NCBI GenBank assembly: GCA_016288205.1
Contig: JAEEYO010000007.1
Coordinates: 1-64,000 of the forward strand
Direction: 5' to 3'
DNA: 64,000 bases
Source: Treponema sp.
GTDB taxonomy: Bacteria > Spirochaetota > Spirochaetia > Treponematales > Treponemataceae
Of the stretch, positions 42,044-52,116 are shown piece after piece; within the stretch, counting starts at the first letter, position 1, and every line of letters begins with the position of its first letter. Both the position numbers and the translations under genes were made by a program. The notes under the pieces are model-generated. The model searched no databases. It was not told where the DNA came from and was given only the letters and a program-made list of their open reading frames with translations.

Positions 42044-44783
42044 TTTTCTCGTCATCTTTCTGTGCCTGCTCTTTTTTTCAGGATTTATATTTCTCTTCTA
42101 CAAGGACCTGACCCACTTCACGAGGCGTAGTGACAAAACACAGGTCGCCACGGTGCAATGGAGGGATCGCGTCGTCCAAAGGAAATTCAATGACCGCGTT
42201 GTCTGGGAGCTTCTTGCGCCTGATGCCCCACTTTATGACGAGGACACTGTGCGCACGTCTGAGCTTAGCAAGACAGGAATCCGTTTCGGAAGCGGGGATG
42301 AGTGCGTGGAGCTGAGCATCTTCGAAAACACCCTCGTGCAGATTTTTACGACCGAGGAGGGCGAGCTTCAAATCAACCTCTCCGGCGGAGACATCAAAGT
42401 GGACTCCACGGCTGGAGCATCACAGTTCGCAATCAAAATGGCAGACGGCTCCACTGTAAAGGTCATGGGAGGAAGCTCCGTCTCTGCGGGAAGCAACCCC
42501 GAGCTTGGAAGAAGCACTGTGGATGTCGCAAACGGACAGGCTGAGCTGAGTGCCGCTGATGGCTCGCAAGTCTCACTGGGAACCGGAGAGTCTGTTTCCA
42601 TGGACGAGGACGGAATCCAGCAGAGACCCCTGACCGTAGTTTCCATACCGAAAGACCTGAACGTGATTACCCACAATGAGACCGCGAACCCGGTGACGCT
42701 TGAGTGGAGGACCATTCCGTCCGCCGAGGGCTCCAAAGTCACCATACAGACATCCCGCACAAAGGATTTTTCCGTCATCGAGGAGACCCTTGTTGTCGAC
42801 GACATAAACCACATCTCACTGGATCCGGGCGACAAAACCCTTTACTGGAGGGTGTACACGGAAAGCGGCAAGGACAGTCCTGCGGAAGGAAAAATCACGG
42901 TGAACCGCATAAATCCAGTGGCGGTCTCTTATCCGAGAAACAGCGCGGATCTTGAGTACAGGGCATCCCCGGAGCCGGTACGTTTCAAGTGGGACGGAAA
43001 TCCCCTCGCCGAAGGATACACGCTGACTGTATCGAAAAATCAGGACCTTAGCGAGCCCCTTGTAAACACGAAAGTCTCAGGCGAAAGCTTCCAGTCCGAG
43101 GCACTTCCCGAGGGATTCTATTACTGGAAAGTCACTCCATGGTACTCGGGCAAAATAGACACGGAAGGTGAAAGCCCCCTCGCAAGTTTTTCAGTCGAAA
43201 AGGACACGAGCGAAGACACTCCCCTGCTCTCAGTCCCGGCATCAAACGCAAAGTTCGACTACGGAAAGGAAATCCCGATTACGTTCATCTGGCATTCGGA
43301 GGAGCGCAACACGGAATCGCTTCTGAGCATAGCGCGCGACAAGGATTTCAAGGACATAGTGCTGGAAGAAAAAATCGACATGCAGCGTCTCTCCACCAGC
43401 TTTGACGGAAGCTCCCTCCCGCCCGGAACATATTATTGGAAGGTCAGCCGCGAAGACTCAGGAAAAAAACTTGAGTCCGAAATGCGCAGCTTCCAGATTG
43501 TCACTCCGCAGAAAGAAGAGATGAAGCTTCTTTATCCCCCGGATGACTTCGGCGTGGAAAGCGAGAAAATCGCGGATTTGAATTTCATGTGGAAACTGCC
43601 GGAGGAATCGGACTCAACGAGCAGCATCATACAGATATCCTCAAGCAAGGATTTCTCATCGGTCGTAAAGGAAGTGCGGACGGACAAGCTTTCTGAAAAA
43701 GGACTCGACCTGAAGGAGGGAATCTGGTACTGGAGGGTCGCAACCACGAGCGACGGAAAAACGGAATTCTCTCCCGCAAGAAAAATCCAGATTCTCGGAA
43801 AACTCAGCGCGCCTGAGGTGGAAAGCTCCACGAGCGTGCAGGAGATTCTTACGAACGGATCAAGTCCCGCGAAATTCAGCTGGGAAAAAGTTGAGGATGC
43901 CGACTACTACATACTGAAAGTTTACGACGCGGACGGAAAGAAAGTCCTTGAGACAAAGACCGACAAAACATCGATCTCCCAGGGCTCATTTACAAACGGC
44001 ACCTACACATGGCAGGTTCAGGCAGTCAGCGCGGAAAAAGAGAACTATCCCGTGCGCATGAGCGGAATCTCAAAAGGCTCATTCTCTGTCCGTTCCCCGG
44101 ATCCGATCAATCTCATCTCACCGGCGGCAGGCACTTCAATCGCAGGTCTCACGGCGCTCAGAAATGACACGACCTTCACATGGAAAAAATCAGCGGACGC
44201 AGTCTCATATCAGCTTGTCCTGAGCAAACTCAATTCCGACGGAAGCACGAGGGTCGTTGAGCAGAAAAACACCAAGGGAGATTCCGCATCCATCTCAAGG
44301 CTCACTTCGGGAACTTACACATGGAAGGTCAAGGCAAGTACGTCGGACGGAGTTCCAATCAGTTCCGAGGAAAGACGCTTTGTCATTGAGCGGCTGCCAG
44401 AACTTCCCGCGCCCACTCTCACATCTCCGCAAAGAGGATTCCTGATCGGCCCGGATTTCCTCCGCGAAAACAGGAGCATCACCTTCGCATGGAACAAAGT
44501 GTCCGGTGCAACGGTCTACTCATTCAACCTTTACAAAAAGACCGCTGACGGAAAGAATCAGGCTATCCTCACGAGACGCAACCTCAAGCAAAACAAAGTC
44601 GAGCTCACGGACTTCTCCATTTTGGACATCGGAACCTTCACATGGACCGTGACGGCATACTCATACGCATCAGACGGATATGAGGAAAGACGAAGCCAAA
44701 GCTCAAGCTCCTCATTCAAGATTGACTTCTCTCTGCCCGAAAAAGTCGAGACCATAACACAGGGGGTAATCTATGTTGAATAG
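42006..44783 (+). CDS. FecR-domain protein with repeated fibronectin-III-like modules
   Basis: A 925-residue protein anchored by one N-terminal span (residues 14-32). A FecR domain (about 45-200) has TGIRFGSGDECVELSIFENT, QINLSGGDIKVDS and a C-terminal TGESVSMDEDG. The rest is about seven beta-rich modules of 90-100 residues, each with a Y(Y/T)WKV-type strand (YYWKVTPW, YYWKVSRE, WYWRVAT, YTWQVQA, YTWKVKAS, FTWTVTAY). Such modules bind ligands or matrix proteins. GTG 42006 overlaps the cyclase end by 38 bases, with AAGGTG upstream, giving coupling. Its tail overlaps the next start (ATG 44773). A structural or signal-linking role between cyclase and surface protein is plausible. Confidence 0.85.
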   Translation: MKKKTKSKLRAVDFLVIFLCLLFFSGFIFLFYKDLTHFTRRSDKTQVATVQWRDRVVQRKFNDRVVWELLAPDAPLYDEDTVRTSELSKTGIRFGSGDECVELSIFENTLVQIFTTEEGELQINLSGGDIKVDSTAGASQFAIKMADGSTVKVMGGSSVSAGSNPELGRSTVDVANGQAELSAADGSQVSLGTGESVSMDEDGIQQRPLTVVSIPKDLNVITHNETANPVTLEWRTIPSAEGSKVTIQTSRTKDFSVIEETLVVDDINHISLDPGDKTLYWRVYTESGKDSPAEGKITVNRINPVAVSYPRNSADLEYRASPEPVRFKWDGNPLAEGYTLTVSKNQDLSEPLVNTKVSGESFQSEALPEGFYYWKVTPWYSGKIDTEGESPLASFSVEKDTSEDTPLLSVPASNAKFDYGKEIPITFIWHSEERNTESLLSIARDKDFKDIVLEEKIDMQRLSTSFDGSSLPPGTYYWKVSREDSGKKLESEMRSFQIVTPQKEEMKLLYPPDDFGVESEKIADLNFMWKLPEESDSTSSIIQISSSKDFSSVVKEVRTDKLSEKGLDLKEGIWYWRVATTSDGKTEFSPARKIQILGKLSAPEVESSTSVQEILTNGSSPAKFSWEKVEDADYYILKVYDADGKKVLETKTDKTSISQGSFTNGTYTWQVQAVSAEKENYPVRMSGISKGSFSVRSPDPINLISPAAGTSIAGLTALRNDTTFTWKKSADAVSYQLVLSKLNSDGSTRVVEQKNTKGDSASISRLTSGTYTWKVKASTSDGVPISSEERRFVIERLPELPAPTLTSPQRGFLIGPDFLRENRSITFAWNKVSGATVYSFNLYKKTADGKNQAILTRRNLKQNKVELTDFSILDIGTFTWTVTAYSYASDGYEERRSQSSSSSFKIDFSLPEKVETITQGVIYVE

Positions 44784-47256
44784 AACTTGCTCCCGCATAA
44801 AAAAATTCCTCGCGCTCCTCTGCCTGCTCACTCTGCCTCTCGCACCGATTTTCGCCGCCACGCAGACCGAGCAGACCATTGAGTGGAAAAAGGATCCGAA
44901 CGCACTTGAGTACAAGATTGAGATCCGTCCGATGAACGGAGGAAAGCCGCTGCTTCTGAGGACAAAGGGAAACTCAATCACCGTCACACTGGAGCTGGGC
45001 TCATACAAATACCGCGTTACCGCACTGGATTTTCTCGGCAGGGAAAGCAGCGTCTCTGACTGGATTGAGCTTGATCTTTTAAAAAGCAGCATTCCTGTCA
45101 TTGAGGACATTTCGGAGGAAGCGGAGGTTGTTCCGAAGAACGGAAACCTGGAGCTTGCGGTTCACATCATGGACATAAGCACAGCCAGCGTCGTTGAGCT
45201 TGTGAATGAGAAAGGAGAAGTTTTCCGCGGACAGCTCCACATGGCGAAGGACAATGTTTCCCAGGGCGGATCCGAAACCGAGCACGCGGACACAGTTACA
45301 TTTGACGATCTCCCGGACGGCGAGTACAAAATCCGCATCACGAATCCGAGCGGAAAAACCACCGAGTCCGATTACATCAGCGTCCAAAAATCGGAGGCAA
45401 GCGTAAGCGAGGAAAGTGCTCCAGAAGCAGGGGACAAAAACCAAGAGACAAAAGGCGAAGCACAGGAAACTGAGGGCAAGTCCCAAGACACCGAAGAAAA
45501 TTCTCAGACGACAGAAAACGAGTCTCAGCGCACCGAGGACACTTCTCAGGGAACAGAAGATATAACACAGAATACTGAGGACGAATCTCAGGGCACAGGA
45601 GAGAATCCGCAAGAGCCGGAAGATGAGGCACATGAGACTGAGGACGAATCTCAAGACTCAGAAGATGCAACTCACGAACCGGAAGATGAAACTGAAAAAG
45701 CCGGAAACCAAAATCCTGAGACTATGGATCAAAATCAGGAAGCGGAGCAAGAGCAGAAAACAACGGACAAGACTCAGGAGCAAGAAATTCCAGAGGAAGG
45801 AAAAATTTCTCAGGACGGTGAGACAAAGTCAGATTCCATCGCAAAGAAGGAAAAGAAAAAGTTCAGCGAATATTCTGTTCTGTTCGGCATTCTGCAGTGC
45901 TCAAATCAGATTCGGCGGACTCTGGTGGAAGGAGAGCCTGTAAGCGTAACTGAGCAGGAGAGTCCAAAAGATGAGACAATCAATCAGCCGCAAACAGATG
46001 AGACAGACGAGACAAGCTCAGTTGAAAATCCCAGTACAGAGACTGAAATAGAAAGAGAAGCAGAAACCGAAACCGAAGCTGAAACAGAGAGAGAGGAAAG
46101 TCCTGAGGATGCAACAGAAAGTCAGGACGAACACATTCCGCAAGCAGAAACTGAGGACGGAAACGAAACTGAAACAGAAGCAGGAACCGGTCCCGGAAGC
46201 GAAGAGCCGCACACGGATGACTCACGGACTCCAAGCGGAACCACACCCGAAGAAGAACCGGGCATTGAAACTGAGTCCAAAGCAAAAAAGGAAAAGAGGA
46301 AGTTTAACATACATTCCGTTCTGTTCGGCATTTTACAGAGCTCGAATCAGTTGCGGAACACAATGGAAAAAATCGCTCCTGCCGGGAGGACGGAAAATCA
46401 GCAAGCGGGGACTGAGCCGGACGAAACAAAACCCAACGTTGGGATAGAGCCAACCGACGAGCCTGAGACGAGCGATGAAGAGGAAATTGAGGAAATAAGA
46501 GATCTGTCGTGGCTCCCGATTCATCCATATTATCCTGTGATCATGCCGCAGGATGTCGTGTGGAGGGAATTTTTCGTGGGACCCCTTATCAGCATATTCA
46601 TGCCGGAAGGACTCATGCCGCCACCTGAACATGACGCGCCCGTAGACAGAGTTGGGGAGGAAGTGCTTGCGATGGAGCCAGTGCTCAAAAAGCGTGAGGA
46701 AGAAGAGAAAAAGGAAAAGAAACCATACGTGTGCAAGGACGTGATCTTCTCCCTGGGCGCAGGACTCTTCACGGATCCAATTGACGATACCGTCTCTCTG
46801 CTTTCTGACTGGGACATCATTCCTGTTGTGAACGCCCGTCTGACATGGCTTCCGTACAAGGGCAAAAAATGGAAGCTCGGATATGAGCTCGCAGGAAAAT
46901 TCGTTCCCCTTCTCAGCTCAAACGAATTCTATAACTCAAAGACCAATATCTTGCTCGCCCAGTTCAATCTGGTCTACCAGCACACATTCTTCTCGCCGAA
47001 GATTTTCTGGAGCCTGAGACTTGGACCGGAGCTTGGATACGTGGAGCAAAGTGTCCAGTACTCACAGGAATATGGAAGCAGGAGTGACATTGCCAACAAC
47101 TACATGAGTTTCGGAGCTCAGGCAGGACTCTCGCTGTTCTGGATTCCGGCAAAGTACTTTACCATTGAGACCGGAGTTGACGCGTCGGCACTTCTTAACG
47201 CAGGTTTCGGCGGTCTGATTATTGACCCTTATATATGTTTCGGACTAAGATTATAG
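44773..47256 (+). CDS. Outer-membrane barrel protein with a long Glu/Thr/Gln-rich spacer
   Basis: An 827-residue protein: signal peptide (about 1-29, ending PIFAA), a fibronectin-like beta domain (about 30-210), a long acidic spacer rich in Glu, Thr and Gln (about 215-620), and a C-terminal beta-barrel-like domain (about 660-827) ending ICFGLRL. Within the spacer the motif KKEKxKFxxxSVLFGILQ appears twice (about residues 358-385 and 505-532). The spacer may cross the periplasm. ATG 44773 overlaps the previous gene. By gene order it corresponds to TP0483 (reported as fibronectin-binding), but homology was not tested. Confidence 0.78.
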   Translation: MLNRTCSRIKKFLALLCLLTLPLAPIFAATQTEQTIEWKKDPNALEYKIEIRPMNGGKPLLLRTKGNSITVTLELGSYKYRVTALDFLGRESSVSDWIELDLLKSSIPVIEDISEEAEVVPKNGNLELAVHIMDISTASVVELVNEKGEVFRGQLHMAKDNVSQGGSETEHADTVTFDDLPDGEYKIRITNPSGKTTESDYISVQKSEASVSEESAPEAGDKNQETKGEAQETEGKSQDTEENSQTTENESQRTEDTSQGTEDITQNTEDESQGTGENPQEPEDEAHETEDESQDSEDATHEPEDETEKAGNQNPETMDQNQEAEQEQKTTDKTQEQEIPEEGKISQDGETKSDSIAKKEKKKFSEYSVLFGILQCSNQIRRTLVEGEPVSVTEQESPKDETINQPQTDETDETSSVENPSTETEIEREAETETEAETEREESPEDATESQDEHIPQAETEDGNETETEAGTGPGSEEPHTDDSRTPSGTTPEEEPGIETESKAKKEKRKFNIHSVLFGILQSSNQLRNTMEKIAPAGRTENQQAGTEPDETKPNVGIEPTDEPETSDEEEIEEIRDLSWLPIHPYYPVIMPQDVVWREFFVGPLISIFMPEGLMPPPEHDAPVDRVGEEVLAMEPVLKKREEEEKKEKKPYVCKDVIFSLGAGLFTDPIDDTVSLLSDWDIIPVVNARLTWLPYKGKKWKLGYELAGKFVPLLSSNEFYNSKTNILLAQFNLVYQHTFFSPKIFWSLRLGPELGYVEQSVQYSQEYGSRSDIANNYMSFGAQAGLSLFWIPAKYFTIETGVDASALLNAGFGGLIIDPYICFGLRL

Positions 47257-47269
47257 AAAGGAGGTTTGC

Positions 47270-49048
47270 ATGATTTGTTCTGGAAAGCAACGGATTTTCC
47301 GCAGGCACATTTTTAATTTCGCGTCTTCACTTTTTGCACTGATTTTTGCTTTCACATGCCTTTCATGCGAGCCTCAGTGGAACGATGAAAATGTCTCGGA
47401 ACTGACGGAAGCCCTGTCAAGCATGTATACTTTTTATACTGACTCTACTGGAAACTATTACTGCGGACACCGCTATTACAAGATTGGAGATGAGATTGAG
47501 TCTTACGATCTGCCCTGGTCCTTTGAGGACATAAAGCCCGGTTATTACGTAGACGGATGGAGATATCTGGAAAATCCGAGCAACGGCTCCACCGCACTCC
47601 CCAACAACATCCAGACTGATTCATTAGGAAACATCACGCACATAACAGTTTCCCCTCAGCCCGCATATCTTGCCGCAGCCGGATGGACAGCGAGAAGCGA
47701 CACCCCGTACAAAGTACAATATTATCTGGAAACCTTGGACGGAGGCAGGAGTCTTTACAACGAGGAGACTCTATACGGAACAACTGGCGAAATGACCGCA
47801 GCATACGCATACTCTTACCCGGGATTCACTGCACAGCCATTTTCTCAGTATCCCATTTCTGGAGACGGAAGCACCGTTGTGGAAATCAATTACACTAGGA
47901 ACACAATCAGCTACACGTTCCATCTTGCGGGAGGAAGCTCTGCGGTTGTAAGTGAGGGCTCAACTTTACCAGGAAAATACGGACAGAGCACAGGACTTGA
48001 CACACCGACAAAGAGCGGATTCAGATTCTGCGGATGGGAAAACTCAAGCGGCACGATTTACACCAGCCTTCCGACATTCGGTTCCAGCGATGACACATTC
48101 ACCGCCACATGGACAGAGAGCGAATTCGAGATTACATTCGACAGCAACGGCGGCGACGGCTACATGTACAACCAGCCGATTACTTATGGTTACGGAGGAG
48201 TAATCCTTGACCCGTGCAGTTTTACAAAAGCCCACAATATTTTCATAGGATGGTCGACCACTCCGACTGGATCCGTAGAATACGCGGACGAAGCCTTATT
48301 CGACCTGCCTCCATCATCCCCCGGCAACGTCACTCTCTACGCTGTATGGAAGTCACTCACGCACACGATTACGTTTGACCCGAACGGAGGAACCGGAAGC
48401 GTGCCGTCTCAGACAGTGGATTACGGAGAGTATACGACTCTTCCAGGCGGAACATCGCTGAGCAGGACACATTATAATTTCTACGGATGGTCCATAGATT
48501 CAGCAGGAAGCTCAATATATAATTCTGGATCCCTTTACGCACTTGCAACAGACAGCGACGCAACCCTCTATGCGTATTGGTCGCCCAAGCTTTATAAAAT
48601 TACTTTCAGTGCGAACGGCGGTTACGGCACAATGGACGAAGAATACATTTCATACGTCAATCCCGGAAATCTTCTCATGAATGCGTATACCAATTCCGGG
48701 TATACTTTCGGCGGATGGAACACGAGCGATAACGGAACCGGCACTTCCTATGCAGACGGGGTATTATTTCAGCCAACGTCAGACACAGTTCTCTACGCGC
48801 AATGGACTCCGAATTCATATACCATCACATACGATCGAAACGGCGGCACCGGAATCATGTCTACTTCAAGCATTGCATACAGAAGTCAGGATAAACTCAA
48901 ACCAAACACATTCACACCACCACCGGGTGGCACGATATTCAAGGGATGGTCAACCTCTCCAACTGGCCTCGTGGAATACGCAGACGGAGCCTATTATGCA
49001 ATGCTGACTACCGGTGACAAGACGCTGTATGCGGTCTGGGGTTATTAG
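47270..49048 (+). CDS. Lipoprotein with five Flg_new (InlB B-type) repeats
   Basis: A 592-residue protein. A signal sequence ends in CLSC (Cys about 33), so it is a predicted lipoprotein. From about residue 200 it has five repeats of 68-75 residues, each with ITFDxNGGxG at the start, a GW in the middle (FIGWSTTP, FYGWSIDS, FGGWNTSD, FKGWSTSP) and ending LYAxW; these are Listeria-Bacteroides repeats (Flg_new/InlB B-repeat), common in surface proteins. An AAGGAGG site is 6 bases upstream. It follows the barrel gene by 13 bases, so it closes the cyclase operon and is probably surface-exposed. Confidence 0.85.
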   Translation: MICSGKQRIFRRHIFNFASSLFALIFAFTCLSCEPQWNDENVSELTEALSSMYTFYTDSTGNYYCGHRYYKIGDEIESYDLPWSFEDIKPGYYVDGWRYLENPSNGSTALPNNIQTDSLGNITHITVSPQPAYLAAAGWTARSDTPYKVQYYLETLDGGRSLYNEETLYGTTGEMTAAYAYSYPGFTAQPFSQYPISGDGSTVVEINYTRNTISYTFHLAGGSSAVVSEGSTLPGKYGQSTGLDTPTKSGFRFCGWENSSGTIYTSLPTFGSSDDTFTATWTESEFEITFDSNGGDGYMYNQPITYGYGGVILDPCSFTKAHNIFIGWSTTPTGSVEYADEALFDLPPSSPGNVTLYAVWKSLTHTITFDPNGGTGSVPSQTVDYGEYTTLPGGTSLSRTHYNFYGWSIDSAGSSIYNSGSLYALATDSDATLYAYWSPKLYKITFSANGGYGTMDEEYISYVNPGNLLMNAYTNSGYTFGGWNTSDNGTGTSYADGVLFQPTSDTVLYAQWTPNSYTITYDRNGGTGIMSTSSIAYRSQDKLKPNTFTPPPGGTIFKGWSTSPTGLVEYADGAYYAMLTTGDKTLYAVWGY

Positions 49049-49088
49049 AATATAGGGCAGTTTATATAGGAAGTTTTTGAAGACATGC

Positions 49089-49122
49089 CACACGGATTGC
49101 AGAGTGCAATATTATCCGTGTG
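49089..49122. terminator. Hairpin between convergent genes
   Basis: CACACGGA (49089-49096) pairs with TCCGTGTG (49115-49122); inner TTGCA-GAG-TGCAA forms a second stem. A short T run (ACAGTTTT) follows on the plus strand. Likely ends the cyclase operon. Confidence 0.6.
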
Positions 49123-49162
49123 ACAGTTTTCAGATTCATATTACTGATGCTTTAGGATTCCC

Positions 49163-50185
49163 TTAGTTTCTTTTCACGCTTGAAAGAGGAATCTCCGTGG
49201 AATACTTGAGCGGAATGTTCTTCGCATATTTCGTCTCGGGGAAGGTAAGTCCCGTGTCAAGCTCGAAAGTCGGATTGCTTCCCGCCTTGTTCAAAAGCTG
49301 CACAATGAACGCACCTGACTGAATTGTGTTGAGGGATGCTTTCATCGAAACCTTTGGATTGCTTGATGTGATTGTTGAGGTTCCGTCGGCCACAGATACA
49401 TTCGCGATTTTTCCCGCAACCGTGTTCAGGGCACAATCCTTGATGTTAAGGTTCCAGTCCGCACCGCCCTCGTTCGCGACATTCACATCAAACACCACAT
49501 CAATGTCCATGTCGATTCCGTCCAGAATATTCGCGGAAAGTTTGTTGCCGGAAAGAAGGGTCGTCGCAAGCTGCAATGCCTTTGTAACTCCAAGCCCGCC
49601 ATTTGTAAGCTGATTTTTCAAATCGTTCAGAGTGGGCATCTTCACGCTGAAATTTGAGACTGAAAGCTTCGGCTTGAAAACAGGAACCTCAAAATCCGTC
49701 ACGATGGGAAGAGTCAGAGTGTTCGAGCCGAGGGCATTAAGTGCAGGCACATTGCTCACGTCAAGGGAGATGTTTCCGTCAATGCCGAAAGGAAGCGATT
49801 TTTTTGCGGAGGCATTTCCACCTGCCACGGAAGCGGCGAATTTCAAAATGCTCTCATAAGGAACCTTGAACGAAAATTTGTTGCTTGAAGTTGAGGACGC
49901 GTTCACCTTGATTCCATCAGTGGAATTCAGCGTGGTGATTTTTGTGTCCTCATAATTCACATCCGCGCTGAGTCCCGCGATGGAAAGAGACACACCGTAA
50001 GGATTCTTTACGGAATAATTCGCGTTGAAGCTGATTCCCTCAAGGTCAAGTCCGGCAATCGAAACTGAGTCCATGGAAACAGTCGGTGTCTGAACAAGTC
50101 CGTCAAGAGACACACAGGAAAAAGTAATCATTGCAAGCGCGACAGAAAGACCTGCCGCAAGTCCTGCAAAAAGTGATTTCTTCAT
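49163..50185 (-). CDS. LEA14/WHy-type lipoprotein
   Basis: A 340-residue protein. A signal peptide ends ITFSC (Cys about 24), a likely lipidation site. The mature protein has two copies of a water-stress/hypersensitive-response (LEA_2-like) beta domain: GISFNANYSVKNPYGVSLSI and INVD-type DIDVVFDVNVANEGGADWNL. Such proteins bind lipids or stabilise membranes; a role in lipid transport across the periplasm is possible. AAGGAGC 7 bases upstream fixes the start. No other gene in its transcript is evident. Confidence 0.78.
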   Translation of the reverse strand: MKKSLFAGLAAGLSVALAMITFSCVSLDGLVQTPTVSMDSVSIAGLDLEGISFNANYSVKNPYGVSLSIAGLSADVNYEDTKITTLNSTDGIKVNASSTSSNKFSFKVPYESILKFAASVAGGNASAKKSLPFGIDGNISLDVSNVPALNALGSNTLTLPIVTDFEVPVFKPKLSVSNFSVKMPTLNDLKNQLTNGGLGVTKALQLATTLLSGNKLSANILDGIDMDIDVVFDVNVANEGGADWNLNIKDCALNTVAGKIANVSVADGTSTITSSNPKVSMKASLNTIQSGAFIVQLLNKAGSNPTFELDTGLTFPETKYAKNIPLKYSTEIPLSSVKRN

Positions 50186-50290
50186 TTTTTTGCTCCTTGA
50201 AAATAGTTGGTTGTTTTATGAATAAATCATACAATTTTCTTGGAATAAAATCTAGGTGTTCATCAGTTCACTTTCCATCCGGCACATCCC

Positions 50291-51970
50291 CTAGTCCTCC
50301 GGGCAGGGCTCCAAAAATCCGCCGAAACACCATCCGGCAGTTCCATCAGGGATCCGCTTTCCATCCCTGTCCTTGCCGCCGGGTAGAATCTCCACCAGAA
50401 CCCAGTTCGACTCAACGTCCTCGCTTTCATCAGCACGTCCGATCCGGAGTATCTTCACCTTTGTATGCGCGTTCATCGTGGTGATTATGGAGCTGTCCGT
50501 ATTTTCTCTTGCACGAAGCCTGAGGTTGTCATCACAACGCAGGATTGAACCGACGAAAAGGCCTTCTGGTTTGCTCTGGCTATAATCAGGAACAGAGGCA
50601 GCAGATTTTTCAGACTGATTGTTTGATTCCGCTGCTATCTGATTTTCCAACTCCGCAATTTTTCTTTCCAAGTTTCCAACCTTAGCATCCGCAAGATTAT
50701 CGCTTCTTCTATACGGAACGCCTTCATTCGCGATATAAACCACTCCCAGAGCCACAGCCAGGACAGCCACTCCGATGCCAACTCCTATCCAAAGCTTTTT
50801 ACTCTTAAACAGATTTTTCTTCATGGCAGATGATTCATCGGCATGAGTTTCTTTAACAAAAGCTGTGTCAGCGGATGTTGCATTTGATTGCTCAGGTTGT
50901 GAAGTTGGAACTTGCGGAAGTGCAGGAGAGAATGAAGTCGTTGCATCAGCCCCCAGCGACTTGCCACAATTTGCACACATGGATGAGACATCAGACGAAA
51001 CCTCTACATAACAATATGGGCAACAATAGCTGCCGGGCACATCTGTTTTTTCCGCAAAGATTCGCGAGGGAATAGACGCAAACTGATAGCCGTCCTTCAG
51101 GGTGATTGATTTCAGTTTTTCCTCACGCAGCTTCTCGGTTTGCTCGGCATACTCGATTTCTGAGTTTGACCAATCCTTTTTTTCACCATCAAGCTTTATG
51201 CTACCTTTTTCGATTTGTGTCCTGATAGAAAAAATGTCAACATGAAGTTGATAATAAGCAGCTAAATACCCGAAATGTCTGGCGCAATATAGTTTCCCAA
51301 GAAATTCTGAGATGGCGATCCCTGCCGCCTCTCCAACTACACCAGCCAAAATCAACAGGAAAATGTTTTCGGTTTTTAGAAAAACAATAAGAACCCCCGC
51401 GGCAAATCCCAAAAGCATACCAAGCAAACGATTGGACCAGAGTGTTCTTGCTATTGCAGAGTTCAGTTTTTTTCCAAGCTTTGATAAATATCTGTCGCCA
51501 TATTTCATGCTTTTGTCATCAAACGGCAATGTGGTTCCTTTACAAAGCGTCTTCCTTACTTCTGACGCACTGTTACTCATGTCAATGAAAGCGAGTGTTC
51601 TGCCGAAATGCTTTACGCAATAGCTATCAACAAAAATAAGGGCAGCAATAATGACAAGAACAGCCCCAAGAATCATTGGGCCGAAAACTTTTACTAAAAG
51701 CCACAGGTTGAGATGAAATTCAAATATCCCCACTATAAAAAAGAGAATTGCCACACAAAAGCCGAGCACTGCTCCAACAATAGCTCCGTACTTAACAGCA
51801 TGTTCGACAAGGGCGGAAATTCTATTGTCAATCTCTTCACTCGCCATTTCCATAAATTCTTTGCGGCAGTACTCTGCATCTATCATTTTCATGTAGAGTA
51901 TTTCAAGCGTAATTCCTATTCCGACAGAAAGCAAAAAACTGATTAATATTGCTATAGGATGTTCGAACAT
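50291..51970 (-). CDS. Membrane protein with zinc ribbon and bacterial SH3 domain
   Basis: A 559-residue protein. The N-terminal half has about four or five spans in two Gly-rich groups (residues 5-20, 65-110, 185-235) with repeat-like VxHFGxLAxx stretches (VKHFGRTLAFI, ARHFGYLAAYY). A zinc ribbon follows (CPYCYVEV and CANCGKS, about 328-350), then a single span (about 400-425), a short coiled coil (KVGNLERKIAELENQI) and an SH3b domain (about 480-550, LRLRARENTDSS, GWCFGGFLEP). SH3b domains often bind peptidoglycan, so the C-terminus is probably extracytoplasmic. No known family for the whole. Confidence 0.65.
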   Translation of the reverse strand: MFEHPIAILISFLLSVGIGITLEILYMKMIDAEYCRKEFMEMASEEIDNRISALVEHAVKYGAIVGAVLGFCVAILFFIVGIFEFHLNLWLLVKVFGPMILGAVLVIIAALIFVDSYCVKHFGRTLAFIDMSNSASEVRKTLCKGTTLPFDDKSMKYGDRYLSKLGKKLNSAIARTLWSNRLLGMLLGFAAGVLIVFLKTENIFLLILAGVVGEAAGIAISEFLGKLYCARHFGYLAAYYQLHVDIFSIRTQIEKGSIKLDGEKKDWSNSEIEYAEQTEKLREEKLKSITLKDGYQFASIPSRIFAEKTDVPGSYCCPYCYVEVSSDVSSMCANCGKSLGADATTSFSPALPQVPTSQPEQSNATSADTAFVKETHADESSAMKKNLFKSKKLWIGVGIGVAVLAVALGVVYIANEGVPYRRSDNLADAKVGNLERKIAELENQIAAESNNQSEKSAASVPDYSQSKPEGLFVGSILRCDDNLRLRARENTDSSIITTMNAHTKVKILRIGRADESEDVESNWVLVEILPGGKDRDGKRIPDGTAGWCFGGFLEPCPED

Positions 51971-51997
51971 ATTTTTTCCTCCTAAAGATTATAAAAT

Positions 51998-52039
51998 TGA
52001 GGAAGCCCCAAAAATCAGTCCGACTTTGAAACTTCCTCA
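51998..52039 (-). terminator. Terminator after the 20-residue-repeat protein gene
   Basis: TGAGGAAG (51998-52005) pairs with CTTCCTCA (52032-52039); read on the minus strand it is followed by ATTTTATAAT. It overlaps the -10 box TATAAT (51993-51988) of the downstream SH3b-protein gene. Confidence 0.5.
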
Positions 52040-52116
52040 GGTGGTCACATCATCATGAAATAGTTGATGAAACTTTGCATTTCATGTTGCTCTACAAAAC
52101 GATGCTCTTGAGTTTT

